From a virus: a DNA stretch of 23,593 bases. Numbering within the stretch: position 1 is the first letter of the stretch; each line of letters starts with the position of its first letter. Positions 23,152 through 23,593 of the stretch are shown in pieces. A model generated the notes under the pieces. That model was given only the letters and a program-made list of their open reading frames with translations, was not told where the DNA came from and searched no databases. A program made the position numbers and the translations under genes. The stretch lies in the IMG/VR virus record IMGVR_UViG_3300024346_000523, positions 1 through 23,593 of that record; one strand, given 5' to 3'.

Positions 23152-23593
23152 ATGAGACGCAAACCGTCAGGCATAGGAAAAAGCTTACGTGATAATAGAT
23201 TTGGTTCTGACAATCCATTACCAGTGCAACTTTCAGTAAATATTTATGAAGCAATCGTAAACGACAACGTAGACGCAAGAGGACAAGGAAGAGTACAAGC
23301 TTATATACCATCACTAAATCAACTACCAGAAGACTCCCAAGTGTATTTGTATGCTTCTCCGTTTGGGGGAACAACAAACATGACAGCATTCGGTATGTTC
23401 GGTGTTCCTGAAATAGGCACAAAAGTTTTAGTGTTTCATGCCAATGGATCAATGGAAAATACTGCTACTCGATATTGGTTTGCCACTTCACAGCCATTAC
23501 ATAATCCTGGTGGCGGCGGAGGCTCTACAGTAGGATCACCTGATCTGCGCAGTCGCAATGGCAGCGGCGGTGGAGGCGGCGGCGGTGGAGGCG
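23152..23593 (+). CDS. 5: Baseplate central spike protein, gp5 OB-fold domain (C-terminus cut by window edge)
   Basis: 147 codons to the right edge. Residues of about 25-110 match the gp5/VgrG OB-fold: VNIYEAIVNDNVDARGQGRV, then QAYIPSLNQLPED, then FGMFGVPEIGTKVLVFHANG. A poly-Gly stretch follows from about residue 127 and is cut by the edge, so it cannot be seen whether a lysozyme domain and beta-helix follow as in T4 gp5. The protein would be the membrane-piercing spike bound to the hub encoded by the preceding gene. AAAAGGAAA precedes ATG 23152, 17 bases after the hub stop codon. Confidence 0.8.
   Translation, partial: MRRKPSGIGKSLRDNRFGSDNPLPVQLSVNIYEAIVNDNVDARGQGRVQAYIPSLNQLPEDSQVYLYASPFGGTTNMTAFGMFGVPEIGTKVLVFHANGSMENTATRYWFATSQPLHNPGGGGGSTVGSPDLRSRNGSGGGGGGGGG

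Overview
The window is part of the genome of a T4-like (Straboviridae-related or more distant) contractile-tailed phage. The identification rests on T4 gene families in T4-like order: portal gp20, two small core-protein positions, prohead protease gp21, scaffold gp22 and major capsid protein gp23; then gp26 followed by gp51; then gp55, gp47 and gp46; and baseplate proteins gp48-like, gp53-like, a hub-like giant and a gp5-like spike. The divergence of the proteins, the AT-rich sequence, the 'NLYFTDERV'-type tail-fibre modules and the short capsid protein resemble marine or freshwater T4-like phages rather than coliphages. The host cannot be named from this sequence. Canonical TTGACA/TATAAT-type promoters show that it is a bacterium.

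Layout. (1) 1-10566 is a leftward late morphogenesis block. It holds, in transcription order, a tape-measure candidate, portal, small basic protein, acidic core protein, protease, scaffold and capsid protein. A strong terminator follows, then a long tail-fibre gene that runs off the left edge. (2) 10577-13458 is rightward: a sigma70-type promoter, gp26-like and gp51-like baseplate assembly genes, then about 1.1 kb without a convincing protein gene, then a PD-(D/E)XK nuclease. (3) 13459-17990 is leftward: two unknown small proteins, the Rad50/Mre11-like pair gp46/gp47, and the late sigma factor gp55. (4) 17974-23593 is rightward: tail-tube cap and baseplate wedge proteins, a 1320-residue baseplate hub-like protein, and the start of a gp5-like OB-fold spike protein that is cut by the right edge.

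The most unusual part is 11838-12550. It is a dense series of about 16 complementary helices, including a 10-bp loop-to-downstream pseudoknot, nested junction helices that abut without a gap, and mutually exclusive pairings. It looks like a large structured non-coding RNA in the middle of a phage structural-gene transcription unit. I could not match it to a known family by eye; group I and group II introns, tRNA and tmRNA did not fit. An array of four exact 33-bp direct repeats follows it immediately, and an 11-bp tandem array precedes it.

Regulation can be read quite well. Several transcription units have sigma70-like promoters. A separate motif, (G/C)ATAAATA, close to the T4 late promoter TATAAATA, occurs in six intergenic sites oriented towards structural or adjacent genes, which fits the presence of gp55. 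The gp55 gene and the baseplate operon start from back-to-back promoters whose two -35 boxes are the two arms of one perfect palindrome.
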